14,079 bases of DNA, from the NCBI GenBank assembly GCA_023423995.1, contig JAFAEL010000131.1, forward strand, positions 1-14,079. The letters are read 5' to 3'. This document shows positions 6,453-13,632 of this stretch, in pieces. The stretch is from Pseudomonadota bacterium. GTDB taxonomy: Bacteria > Pseudomonadota > Alphaproteobacteria > Rhizobiales > Beijerinckiaceae. The notes under the pieces are model-generated. The model was not told the DNA's origin and made no database searches. It saw only the letters and a program-made list of their open reading frames with translations. The number at the start of each line of letters is the position of its first letter. Within the stretch, counting starts at the first letter, position 1. The translations under genes were made by a program, and so were the position numbers.

Positions 6453-7397
6453 TTGGGTTCTAAACCGAGCGCGGCAGCGATCGCCGCGACGACGGCGCGG
6501 CGTTGCTCACGGAAGGACATGCGCGTGCTGCGCGCCGCCATCGACAGGCGCCTGAATGCGCTGTTTCCCCGTGTGGCCGGCGACACCACGCTCGAACAGG
6601 CGATCCGCTACGCCGTGCTGAGCCCGGGCAAGCGTATCCGGCCCGCGCTTGCGGTGCTGGCATCCTGGGAACTCGGCCGCGACGACCTGCGGGCGCTGGA
6701 TCCGGGCTGTGCCCTGGAGATGGTCCACGCGGCGTCTCTCATCCTCGACGATCTTCCCTGCATGGACGACGCTCCCTTGCGCCGGGGCGAGCCCGCGACG
6801 CACCGCGCCTTCGGCGAAGACGTCGCCATGCTGGCGGCCATCACGCTCCTCAGCCGGGCCTTCTCCACGGCGGCCTCCGCCCCCGGCCTGACGGCGGAGC
6901 AGCGGACCAAGCTGGTCTCGATCCTGTCACGGGCGATCGGATCCGAAGGGCTCGCGGGCGGCCAGTACCGGGATCTTCGCGCCGGCGGCACCTTCAGCGC
7001 CATGGACAGCGTGAGCGATGCAAACCACCGCAAGACGGGGGCGCTCTTCGTCGCCGCCGTCGAGATGGCCGGCGTGGTCGCCGAGGCGAGCGATGCCCGC
7101 ATGGCGGAGCTTCGCGGCTTCGCCACCGATCTCGGCCAGGCCTTCCAGATCCTCGACGATCTGGATGACGGCGAGGGTGGCACGGACGGGCTGGGCGAGG
7201 ACGGGGACAAGGTCACCATCCTGTCCTTCATGGGCCGGCAGAGCGCGCGCGATCACCTGAACCGCCACCTCACCCAGGCGCGCGCCGCATTGCGCCCGGA
7301 AGGCGAGCTCGCCATGTTTCTCGGAGCGATCTTCGCGGACAAGGCCGGCCAGCACGCCGGCCACGGAGCGACGATCCAGGCCCAGGTCCAGGCCTAG
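6453..7397 (+). CDS. crtE: Geranylgeranyl diphosphate synthase
   Basis: Trans-isoprenyl diphosphate synthase, 314 residues; condenses isopentenyl diphosphate with allylic primers to give C20 geranylgeranyl diphosphate, the carotenoid precursor. Visible: SPGKRIRPAL (early substrate-binding motif), first aspartate-rich motif DDLPCMDD (99-106) followed by LRRGEPATH, GGQYRDL, KTGALF, and second aspartate-rich motif FQILDDLDD (Asp235, 236, 238, 239). Sequence alone does not separate C15 from C20 synthases with certainty, but placement directly before crtZ and crtW favours CrtE. The start is taken as TTG at 6453 for its strong SD; ATG at 6519 would give 292 residues, and the upstream open frame to 6249 is not protein-like. 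It heads the plus-strand operon crtE-crtZ-crtW, with 27 nt before crtZ. Confidence 0.93.
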   Translation: MGSKPSAAAIAATTARRCSRKDMRVLRAAIDRRLNALFPRVAGDTTLEQAIRYAVLSPGKRIRPALAVLASWELGRDDLRALDPGCALEMVHAASLILDDLPCMDDAPLRRGEPATHRAFGEDVAMLAAITLLSRAFSTAASAPGLTAEQRTKLVSILSRAIGSEGLAGGQYRDLRAGGTFSAMDSVSDANHRKTGALFVAAVEMAGVVAEASDARMAELRGFATDLGQAFQILDDLDDGEGGTDGLGEDGDKVTILSFMGRQSARDHLNRHLTQARAALRPEGELAMFLGAIFADKAGQHAGHGATIQAQVQA

Positions 7398-7424
7398 CTC
7401 AAGGCGCAACAGCAGAGAGCGCCG

Positions 7425-7907
7425 ATGCTTCTGAACGCAACGATCCTGGTCTCGACAGTCCTCGTGATGGAGGCGGTCGCGTGGGCGATCCACAAATACG
7501 TCATGCACGGCCCGGGCTGGGGCTGGCACCGCTCCCACCATGTCGAGCATGACGAGGTGCTCGAGAAGAACGACCTCTACGCCGTCATCTTTGCCGGGCT
7601 GGCGCTGCTGCTGATCGTCTTCTCCCCCGGCCGCGGCCCGCTCTATTGGGTCGGGATCGGGATGACCGTCTACGGCTTCCTCTACTTCGTCGTGCACGAC
7701 GGGCTGGTGCATCAGCGCTGGCCGTTCCGCTACGTGCCGCGCAACGGCTACCTGAAGCGGCTGGTCCAGGCGCACCGGCTGCATCACGCCGTGGACGGGC
7801 GGGATGGCTGCGTGTCCTTCGGGTTCCTCTATGCGCCACCGGTACGACGCCTCAAGGAGGACCTTCGGCGCGGTGGCGCTCCGCTTTCCCGGGACGCAGA
7901 GACATGA
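7425..7907 (+). CDS. crtZ: Beta-carotene 3-hydroxylase
   Basis: Di-iron membrane hydroxylase that adds 3-hydroxyl groups to beta-ionone rings (beta-carotene to zeaxanthin, or canthaxanthin to astaxanthin). 160 residues, in the normal bacterial CrtZ range. The four histidine clusters are intact: HKYVMH (His23, His28), HRSHH (35-39), HDGLVH (91-96) and HRLHH (117-121). Also typical are PFRYVPRNGYLKRLVQAHRL and GRDGCVSFGFLYAPP. Several hydrophobic segments flank the His boxes, as expected for an inner-membrane protein. The ATG at 7425 has only a weak GAGAG upstream, so expression may depend on coupling to crtE. Its TGA overlaps the crtW ATG (ATGA). Confidence 0.97.
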   Translation: MLLNATILVSTVLVMEAVAWAIHKYVMHGPGWGWHRSHHVEHDEVLEKNDLYAVIFAGLALLLIVFSPGRGPLYWVGIGMTVYGFLYFVVHDGLVHQRWPFRYVPRNGYLKRLVQAHRLHHAVDGRDGCVSFGFLYAPPVRRLKEDLRRGGAPLSRDAET

Positions 7908-8656
7908 GCGCCGCGCTCACCGGAAGCAGGCCGCGCACGGTCGCCAACCAGGCCGCGATCGGCCTCGCCCTCGCGGCAGGGCTCATCTGCGCGTGGCTCG
8001 CCTGCCATGTCTACGCGGTGTTCTTCCACCGCTGGACGCCGCTCGGCATCGCGGTGGCCCCGCTCCTGATTGCGGTCCAATGCTGGCTGAATGTCGGGCT
8101 CTTCATCGTCGCGCATGACTGCATGCACGGCTCGCTCGCCCCGTACCGGCCGGGCCTCAACCGGGCCGTCGGCCGGCTCTGCCTCGCCCTCTATGCGGGC
8201 TTCTCCTACGACCGGCTGATCGGGAAGCACTTCGCCCATCACCGCCATTCCGGCACGCCGGACGACCCCGATTTCCATGCCGACGAGCCGCGCCGGTTCT
8301 GGCCCTGGTACGTGGCTTTCTTCCGCCGCTACTTCGGCTGGCGGGAATTCGGCATCCTGGCGCTGCTCCTCGCCACCTATCTCCTCGTGCTCCGGGCCGA
8401 TCCCGTGAACGCCCTCGTGCTCTGGGGCGTCCCGGCCATCCTGTCCTCCGTCCAGCTCTTCTATTTCGGCACCTACCTGCCGCACCGGCACGAGGACGAG
8501 GCCTTCGGCGACGGGCACAACGCGCGCAGCAACGATTTCCATCCGCTCCTGTCGCTGCTGACCTGCTTCCATTTCGGCTACCACCACGAGCACCATGACA
8601 TGCCGCACGTGCCGTGGTGGCGCCTTCCCTCCGTCAGGGTTCAGGCCGGGCGCTGA
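7904..8656 (+). CDS. crtW: Beta-carotene 4-ketolase (oxygenase)
   Basis: Membrane di-iron oxygenase that adds 4-keto groups to beta-ionone rings, giving echinenone and canthaxanthin, and astaxanthin with CrtZ. 250 residues, typical for CrtW. Histidine motifs: HDCMH (71-75), HFAHHRH (109-115) and HHEHH (227-231), with the CrtW-specific stretch NARSNDFHPLLSLLTCFHFGY just before the last. Hydrophobic spans at about 17-40 and 47-70 and in the middle fit the family. The ATG at 7904 overlaps the crtZ stop by 4 nt, so the longer open frame from 7646 is rejected. The last 16 nt overlap the end of convergent crtB. Its presence distinguishes this locus from a zeaxanthin-only cluster. Confidence 0.96.
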   Translation: MSAALTGSRPRTVANQAAIGLALAAGLICAWLACHVYAVFFHRWTPLGIAVAPLLIAVQCWLNVGLFIVAHDCMHGSLAPYRPGLNRAVGRLCLALYAGFSYDRLIGKHFAHHRHSGTPDDPDFHADEPRRFWPWYVAFFRRYFGWREFGILALLLATYLLVLRADPVNALVLWGVPAILSSVQLFYFGTYLPHRHEDEAFGDGHNARSNDFHPLLSLLTCFHFGYHHEHHDMPHVPWWRLPSVRVQAGR

Positions 8657-9576
8657 TACAGGCCGCGGCGGGGCTGGGGCGAGGGACGCGGAACGCGGGT
8701 GAGCAGGGCTTCGAGGCCGCCCGCCCCGACGTGACCGAGCTTCTGCAGCTTGGAGGTGGAGACCCGCTCGTCCCAGGCAGCGGCACCGCGGCGGCGAACC
8801 TCGATCCCGATCTGCCGGTAGACGCCATGCGCGGTCGCGATGGCCCAGGCGGACCGGGGCGGCAGCGCCGCGATCCCGATGCGGGCCGAGGCGTAATAGG
8901 GCTCCGCCGCCTCCACGAGCCGCGACGCGACGCCGGCCAGGGCCGGGCGATGCCGGGGCTCCGCCACTTCCTCCGGAGGGATTCCCGCCTCGCGGAGCCA
9001 GGCCTCGGGCACATAGACCCGGCCGATCCCGGCATCCTCGACGATGTCCCGGGCGATGTTGGTGAGCTGGAAGGCGAGCCCCAGGTCGGAGGCGCGGTCG
9101 AGCACGGCGGGGTCCCGCACGCCCATGACATGCGCCATCATCACGCCGACGACGCCGGCGACATGGTAGGCATAGTCGAGCGTGTCCTGGATCGTGAGAT
9201 AGCGGCGACCCTCGATATCCATGCGGAAGCCGGCGAGGTGCTGCAGCGGCAGCCGCTCCGGGATCGCGTGGCGCCGCGCGACCGCCTGCAGGGCCGCGAA
9301 GGCGGGCTCCGCCTGCGCCTCGCCGGCCAGGGCGGATCTCGTGCTGGCCTCCAGTTGGGAGAGGCGATCTCGCGCGGAGCTCGCGGCGACCTCGCCATGA
9401 CCTCGCGCGAAGCCGAGTTCCTGTTCGTCGACGACATCGTCGCAATGCCGGCACCAGGCGTACAGCATCACCGCGCCCTCGCGGGTCTCGCGGCCGAACA
9501 GCCTGGAGGCTGCCGCGAAGCTCTTCGAGCCCCGGGCGATGGTCTCGGTCGCCGCCCTGACGAGATCCTCGCTCAT
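8641..9576 (-). CDS. crtB: Phytoene synthase
   Basis: Squalene/phytoene synthase family; condenses two geranylgeranyl diphosphates head-to-head to phytoene, the first committed carotenoid step. 311 residues, standard. Visible: SKSF (17-20), YAWCRHCDDVVDEQ with the first Asp motif (46-50), the central region AGFRMDIEGRRY, and the second motif LTNIARDIVEDA with Asp177 and Asp181. The Asp motifs bind the Mg-diphosphate groups. The ATG at 9576 overlaps the crtI stop by 4 nt (ATGA). It is last in crtX-crtY-crtI-crtB, and its final 16 nt lie antisense to the end of crtW. Squalene or dehydrosqualene synthase is the alternative by family, but the C40 neighbours make phytoene synthase the clear choice. 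Confidence 0.96.
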   Translation of the reverse strand: MSEDLVRAATETIARGSKSFAAASRLFGRETREGAVMLYAWCRHCDDVVDEQELGFARGHGEVAASSARDRLSQLEASTRSALAGEAQAEPAFAALQAVARRHAIPERLPLQHLAGFRMDIEGRRYLTIQDTLDYAYHVAGVVGVMMAHVMGVRDPAVLDRASDLGLAFQLTNIARDIVEDAGIGRVYVPEAWLREAGIPPEEVAEPRHRPALAGVASRLVEAAEPYYASARIGIAALPPRSAWAIATAHGVYRQIGIEVRRRGAAAWDERVSTSKLQKLGHVGAGGLEALLTRVPRPSPQPRRGLYQRPA

Positions 9577-11075
9577 GCGCGCACCAGCCCCGCATCGGAC
9601 AGCATCAGCCCGGCGGTCGCCTTGGCCGAACCGACGACGCCCGGCACGCCCGCGCCCGGGTGGGTGCCGGCCCCGACGATGTAGAGGTTCGGGATCACGT
9701 CGTCCCGGTTGTGCGGCCGGAACCAGGCGCTCTGGGTCAGGATCGGCTCCAGCGAGAAGGCCGAGCCGAGATGCGCGTTCAGCTCGTCGCGGAAATCGTA
9801 GGGCGTGAAGGTCCGGACGGTGACCAGGTCCTCGCGCAGGCCGGGAATGCAGCGGGCCTCCAGGTAGTCGAGGATGCGGTCCCGATAGATCGGCGCCATG
9901 CGCTCCCAGTCGATCGGCGCCGTGCCGAGATGCGGGACGGGCGCCAGCACGTAGAACGCGCCCGCCCCGGGCGGGGCGAGCGACGGGTCCGTGGCGCAGG
10001 GCGAATGGAGGTAGAGCGAGAAATCGTCCGCCAGCGTCTCGCGGTTGAAGATGTCGTCGATCAGCCCGCGATAGCGGGGCCCGAAGAGGACGGTGTGGTG
10101 CTGCAGGTCCGGCCGGTGCCGCCGGAGCCCGAAATAGATCACGAAGAGCGACATGGAGGAGCGCTTGGCGGCCAGCTTGCGGGCGAAGCTGCGGCCATGC
10201 TCGCTGCCGCCGAGGAGCGTGCGATAGGTGTGCACCACGTCGGCATTGGAGGCGACCGCGTCGAACTCGCCGCGCCAGCCGTCCTTGGTGGCGACCGCCT
10301 TAGCCCTCCCCTCGCCCAACTCGATGCCGGAGACCTCGGCATTCAGCCGGACGGTCCCGCCGAGATCCTCGAACAGGCGGACCATGCCCCGGATCAGGGC
10401 GCCGGTGCCACCGCGCGGGAACCACACGCCCCAGCGGCGTTCCAGCGCATGGATCAGCGCGTAGATGGACGAGGTGGCGAAGGGATTTCCGCCGACCAGG
10501 AGGGAGTGGAAAGAAAAGGCCTGCCGCAACTCCTCGTCCCGGATGAAGCGGGACACGATCGAGTAGACGCTGCGCCACGCCTGCAGCCGCGCGAGCTGCG
10601 GCGCGACGCGGACCATGTCGGAGAAATGCAGGAACGGCACCGCGCCGAGCTTGAGGTAGCCCTCGTCGAACACCGCCTTGGAATAGTCGAGGAAGCGCCG
10701 ATAGCCCTCCACATCCGCGGGGCTCTTGGCCGCGATCTGCCGGTCGAGTTCGGCCTGGTCGTTCACGTAGTCGAAGCTGTAGCCGCTCTCCCATTCCAGC
10801 CGGTAGAAGGGGCTGACGGGAAGCAGCTCGACATAATCGGAGAGCTTGCGCCCGGCCGTCTCGAACAGCTCCTCAAGGGCCGAGGGATCGGTGATCACGG
10901 TCGGCCCGGCATCGAAGGTGAAGCCCTCGTCCTCGTAGACGTAGGCCCGGCCGCCCGGCTTGTCCCGCTTCTCGAGCAGGGTCACGTCGTAGCCGCCGGC
11001 CTGCAGCCGGATCGCGAGCGCGATCCCGCCGAACCCGGCCCCGATGACGGCGGCTTTCGGACGGACTCCGTTCAT
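9573..11075 (-). CDS. crtI: Phytoene desaturase
   Basis: FAD-dependent desaturase converting phytoene to lycopene by successive dehydrogenations at the membrane. 500 residues, normal for bacterial CrtI. Visible: N-terminal dinucleotide-binding motif VIGAGFGGIALAIRL (Gly12, Gly14, Gly17), LLEKRDKPGGRAYVYEDEGF, FDAGPTVITDPSAL, and the C-terminal bacterial-type signature NLYIVGAGTHPGAGVPGVVG followed by SAKATAGLM. The start ATG at 11075 overlaps the crtY stop (ATGA) and gives the expected N-terminus. The same frame stays open far upstream through crtY, which is a G+C effect and not a fusion. The number of desaturation steps cannot be read from sequence; CrtY beside it implies lycopene. Confidence 0.97.
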   Translation of the reverse strand: MNGVRPKAAVIGAGFGGIALAIRLQAGGYDVTLLEKRDKPGGRAYVYEDEGFTFDAGPTVITDPSALEELFETAGRKLSDYVELLPVSPFYRLEWESGYSFDYVNDQAELDRQIAAKSPADVEGYRRFLDYSKAVFDEGYLKLGAVPFLHFSDMVRVAPQLARLQAWRSVYSIVSRFIRDEELRQAFSFHSLLVGGNPFATSSIYALIHALERRWGVWFPRGGTGALIRGMVRLFEDLGGTVRLNAEVSGIELGEGRAKAVATKDGWRGEFDAVASNADVVHTYRTLLGGSEHGRSFARKLAAKRSSMSLFVIYFGLRRHRPDLQHHTVLFGPRYRGLIDDIFNRETLADDFSLYLHSPCATDPSLAPPGAGAFYVLAPVPHLGTAPIDWERMAPIYRDRILDYLEARCIPGLREDLVTVRTFTPYDFRDELNAHLGSAFSLEPILTQSAWFRPHNRDDVIPNLYIVGAGTHPGAGVPGVVGSAKATAGLMLSDAGLVRA

Positions 11076-12247
11076 CGCGCCGGGCCCGCGAGGTTGAGGG
11101 CGACACGCGCCGCGCCGAGAACGGGGACCGGGGGGCGGCCCACGAAGAGGCGCGCCTTGTCGGCTCCCGTCAGCGTCCCGGCATAGAACCGGCCGATCGT
11201 CGGCTCGGGCAGTCCGTAGAAGCGTTGCAGCATTCGGTATCGCTCGTCGGGTGGGCCGGCCCTGAACAGCATCCGGTTCAGGAGGCGAAAGAAGCTCTGG
11301 CGCCGCCACTGCTCCCGCGAGGCGGCGCGGGTGGCGGCGAAGAGCGAGGGCGCGGAGAGATCCGCAAGGCCCGCGATCCGGTCGGCGAGCCGCACCGCAT
11401 CGGGCAGCGAATAGCCGGTCGTCGGATGGAAGAGCCCCGCACGCAGCCCCGAGCGCGGCAGCTCCGGCCCGTCCCAGAAGGCCTCGATGTCGCCATCCAG
11501 CGTGATCGGCAGGATGCCTCGTTCCTCGCGCAAAACCTCGGCGACGGAGAAGCCCTTCCCGGCCACATAGGCGAGGAGCCGCGCCCGCAGGCCGGCATCG
11601 TCGAGCTCCGGGCCGTCCGCATAATAGGTGTCCTCGACGAGCGCGGTATCGGGCCCGAAGGGCAGCACGTAGACGAAGCGGTAGCCGTCCTCCTGCGCGA
11701 CCGTCGCGTCCATCAGGATCGGCACGTCGAGCCCATGCGGCCGCGCGAAGCGCAGCTCCAGGCCGAGGAACTTCTGCCAGGCGAAGCTCAGATGCGGCGT
11801 GGGCATGGCGCCGCGCCCGTCGATCAAGGCCGCCGCCCGGAGGTGCTCGCCGCCGTCGAGAACGGCGGAGGTCTGCCCGACCTCGCGGGCCCCGGCCCCG
11901 AAACGGATCGCCCCGCCGAGTGCTGCCGACAGCACGTCGTGGAAGCGCTCCGAGGTGGCGGACCGGTAGCCGATCGACACGCGCCGCCGGCGCTCGGGAA
12001 ACGCGACGTCGTAGGCGGGCCAGCAATGGACCACGAAGGGGTCGACCCACTCCGTCGCCTCCCGCGAGAGGTCCGTCTCGTGGAAGGACCAGGTGTGGTT
12101 GCCGCCGAGCCGGCCGGCGGCTTCGAGGACGAGCACCCGAAGTTCGGGCCTGACCTGCCTGAGCCGGTAGGCGATGAGGCCGTTCGCCAGCCCGCCGCCC
12201 ACCAGGATCAGGTCCCATTCCTGTTCCGGCCGGCTCACGCGGCGCAT
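11072..12247 (-). CDS. crtY: Lycopene beta-cyclase
   Basis: Flavoprotein that cyclises both ends of lycopene to give beta-carotene. 391 residues, typical of Gram-negative CrtY. Visible: dinucleotide-binding start DLILVGGGLANGLIAYRL, NHTWSFHETD (50-59), the conserved segment DGYRFVYVLPF (187-197), EDTYYAD (205-211), FHPTTGYSLPDA (273-283), and the C-terminal RMLFRAGPPDERYRML then FYGLPEPTIGRFYAG. The ATG at 12247 overlaps the crtX stop by 13 nt; a GTG at 12238 would give the 4-nt GTGA overlap seen as ATGA at the other junctions and loses only three residues. Both are possible, with neither backed by a strong SD. Confidence 0.96.
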   Translation of the reverse strand: MRRVSRPEQEWDLILVGGGLANGLIAYRLRQVRPELRVLVLEAAGRLGGNHTWSFHETDLSREATEWVDPFVVHCWPAYDVAFPERRRRVSIGYRSATSERFHDVLSAALGGAIRFGAGAREVGQTSAVLDGGEHLRAAALIDGRGAMPTPHLSFAWQKFLGLELRFARPHGLDVPILMDATVAQEDGYRFVYVLPFGPDTALVEDTYYADGPELDDAGLRARLLAYVAGKGFSVAEVLREERGILPITLDGDIEAFWDGPELPRSGLRAGLFHPTTGYSLPDAVRLADRIAGLADLSAPSLFAATRAASREQWRRQSFFRLLNRMLFRAGPPDERYRMLQRFYGLPEPTIGRFYAGTLTGADKARLFVGRPPVPVLGAARVALNLAGPAR

Positions 12248-13554
12248 CCCGGCCTAGTCGCCCGGCCCTGAAGGCGGCTCGCCTCGTCCCGCGTGACCGG
12301 CCCGCCCCTCGCGGCCACTGCCTCGACGATGTCGGCGGCGAGCCTCACGCCGCCCGCAGCCGAGATCTCCGCCCGAAGCCGCCTTGCTGCCGCGGCGTAT
12401 GAAGGCTGCTCGAGCACTAATCGAGCGGCGCGGGCGAGCCGGTCCGCGGAGAGGAAGCGGCGCGGCACCGCCCTCCCCGCACCCGCGCGCTCGACCCGTG
12501 CCGCGATCGCACCCTGCTCGAAGGCGATCGGGACGACGACGAGCGGCACACCGGCGGCGAGCGCATCCAGGACGGTGTTCAGGCCGCCATTGAGGATCGC
12601 AAGCCGCGCCTCCCGCAGCACCTCCGGCTGCGGCACGAAGGCGAAGGCCGTCGGACGATCGGGCAACCGGCGCACCTGATCCGGCGTGAGGCCACCGCCA
12701 TGCGCCAGCACGAGTTGCAGGCCTGCCCGGCTCCCCGCTTCGGCAATGCGCCGGAACAGCCGAACCCGGCTGCCCTGGAGCGTGCCGAGCGACGCATAGG
12801 CCAGCGGGCGGCCGTCGCCGGACGGCATCATGAAATCGGCGGGGACCGGCTCCCCGCCGCGCAGGGGGCCGACATAGTGGAAGCTTTCCGGCAGCTCGCG
12901 CCGGGGAAAGTCGAGCCCGGCGACGAGCTGGCTGATCTGCGCGAAGGGCGAGGCGCAATCCTCGATGCTGCGCAGCGGCCCGAGCTCCCACTCAGCCGCG
13001 CGCGCCTCGATCACGGCGCGGAGCCGGCGCATCAGGAGGTCGCTGACGCGGTAGCCGCCGAGATTGCGCTCGCGTCCCCAGCCAGACGGGTCGTAACGCC
13101 AGGACGTGAAGGGAGGCGGCACTCCCGGCTCGCGGTTCAGCGGCAATGCGTTCGCGACCGAGACGTACGGCATCCCGAGATGCCGGGCGACAAGGCCGCC
13201 GGCCGCCTCGGTCTGGTCGCAGACGAGGATGTCCGCCCCGATCGCCCGCAGAGCGCCGGGCAGTTCGCGGCACAGCATGTCCGTCGCGGCCGCGACGTCC
13301 CGGATGACGCCGCCGAGCCCGAACGGGAAGCGGATCCTCGCCATCCGGCGCAGCACCTGCGCGAGCGTGCCGGGCGGATGCGAGCCAGAGCCGACGGGCC
13401 GGAAATCGAAACCTCGTTCCGCGAGCAGCGCCGCCGCATCCGGCATGTGCAGGAACGTGACCCGGTTGCCGCGGGACACGAGTTCGCGCGCGAGCGCCGC
13501 CATCGGGTTCAGATGGCCGAGCAGGGGCGGTACGACGACGGCGTAATGGGCCAA
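12235..13554 (-). CDS. crtX: Carotenoid (zeaxanthin-type) glycosyltransferase
   Basis: GT-B-fold UGT-type enzyme expected to transfer glucose from a nucleotide sugar to 3-hydroxyls of zeaxanthin- or astaxanthin-type carotenoids. 439 residues, close to Pantoea CrtX. Visible: VVVPPLLGHLNPMAALA with the acceptor-base His14, DILVCDQ (Asp108, Asp113), YASLGTLQGS (253-262), FVPQPEVL, and the donor-binding region ILNGGLNTVLDALAAGVPLV (320-339) with downstream FEQGAIAARVE. In most UGTs the last motif begins HGG; here it is NGG (Asn322). The start is TTG at 13554: an in-frame stop lies just upstream, and the N-terminus (L/M)-A-H-Y matches the M-S-H-F of known CrtX as I recall it. No SD is visible. First gene of crtX-crtY-crtI-crtB. 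Confidence 0.9.
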   Translation of the reverse strand: MAHYAVVVPPLLGHLNPMAALARELVSRGNRVTFLHMPDAAALLAERGFDFRPVGSGSHPPGTLAQVLRRMARIRFPFGLGGVIRDVAAATDMLCRELPGALRAIGADILVCDQTEAAGGLVARHLGMPYVSVANALPLNREPGVPPPFTSWRYDPSGWGRERNLGGYRVSDLLMRRLRAVIEARAAEWELGPLRSIEDCASPFAQISQLVAGLDFPRRELPESFHYVGPLRGGEPVPADFMMPSGDGRPLAYASLGTLQGSRVRLFRRIAEAGSRAGLQLVLAHGGGLTPDQVRRLPDRPTAFAFVPQPEVLREARLAILNGGLNTVLDALAAGVPLVVVPIAFEQGAIAARVERAGAGRAVPRRFLSADRLARAARLVLEQPSYAAAARRLRAEISAAGGVRLAADIVEAVAARGGPVTRDEASRLQGRATRPGCAA

Positions 13555-13632
13555 GGCGAGCGGTCAGGTTCGGCGCTTGCTAGTGTGGGCAACGCCCCGA
13601 CGCCACCCGGGCTCCCGGAAACGTGAGCGGGC
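13555..13632. other. Short intergenic region upstream of crtX
   Basis: 78 nt between the transporter stop and the crtX TTG start. It must hold the crtX operon promoter unless the operon is read through from the transporter gene. It contains a small hairpin sequence, GGGC-AAC-GCCC at 13587-13597. No clear -35/-10 pair and no TGT-N12-ACA (PpsR/CrtJ-type) site is present. Confidence 0.35.

Noticed and set aside
5416..6555. Plus-strand 379-codon charged open frame across the OpgC-like gene
   Set aside because: It is rich in Glu/Arg/Asp as the antisense of a membrane protein and has no start-site support.
7829..9595. Minus-strand 588-codon open frame spanning crtB and crtW
   Set aside because: It is out of frame with crtB and antisense to crtW; composition is shadow-like.
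9660..11186. Plus-strand 508-codon open frame, with similar ones at 11225-12271 and 12700-13626
   Set aside because: All are antisense to crtI, crtY and crtX and have shadow-like composition without motifs.
9573..12218. An 881-codon open frame on the minus strand that would fuse a long N-terminal part to CrtI
   Set aside because: The upstream part lies over crtY in another frame, is Arg/Gly/Ala/Pro-rich and has no family features; CrtI starts cleanly at 11075 with an ATGA overlap.
13555..13632. PpsR/CrtJ-type TGT-N12-ACA operator before crtX
   Set aside because: The only TGT here (in TAGTGTGGG) is followed after 12 nt by GAC, not ACA.
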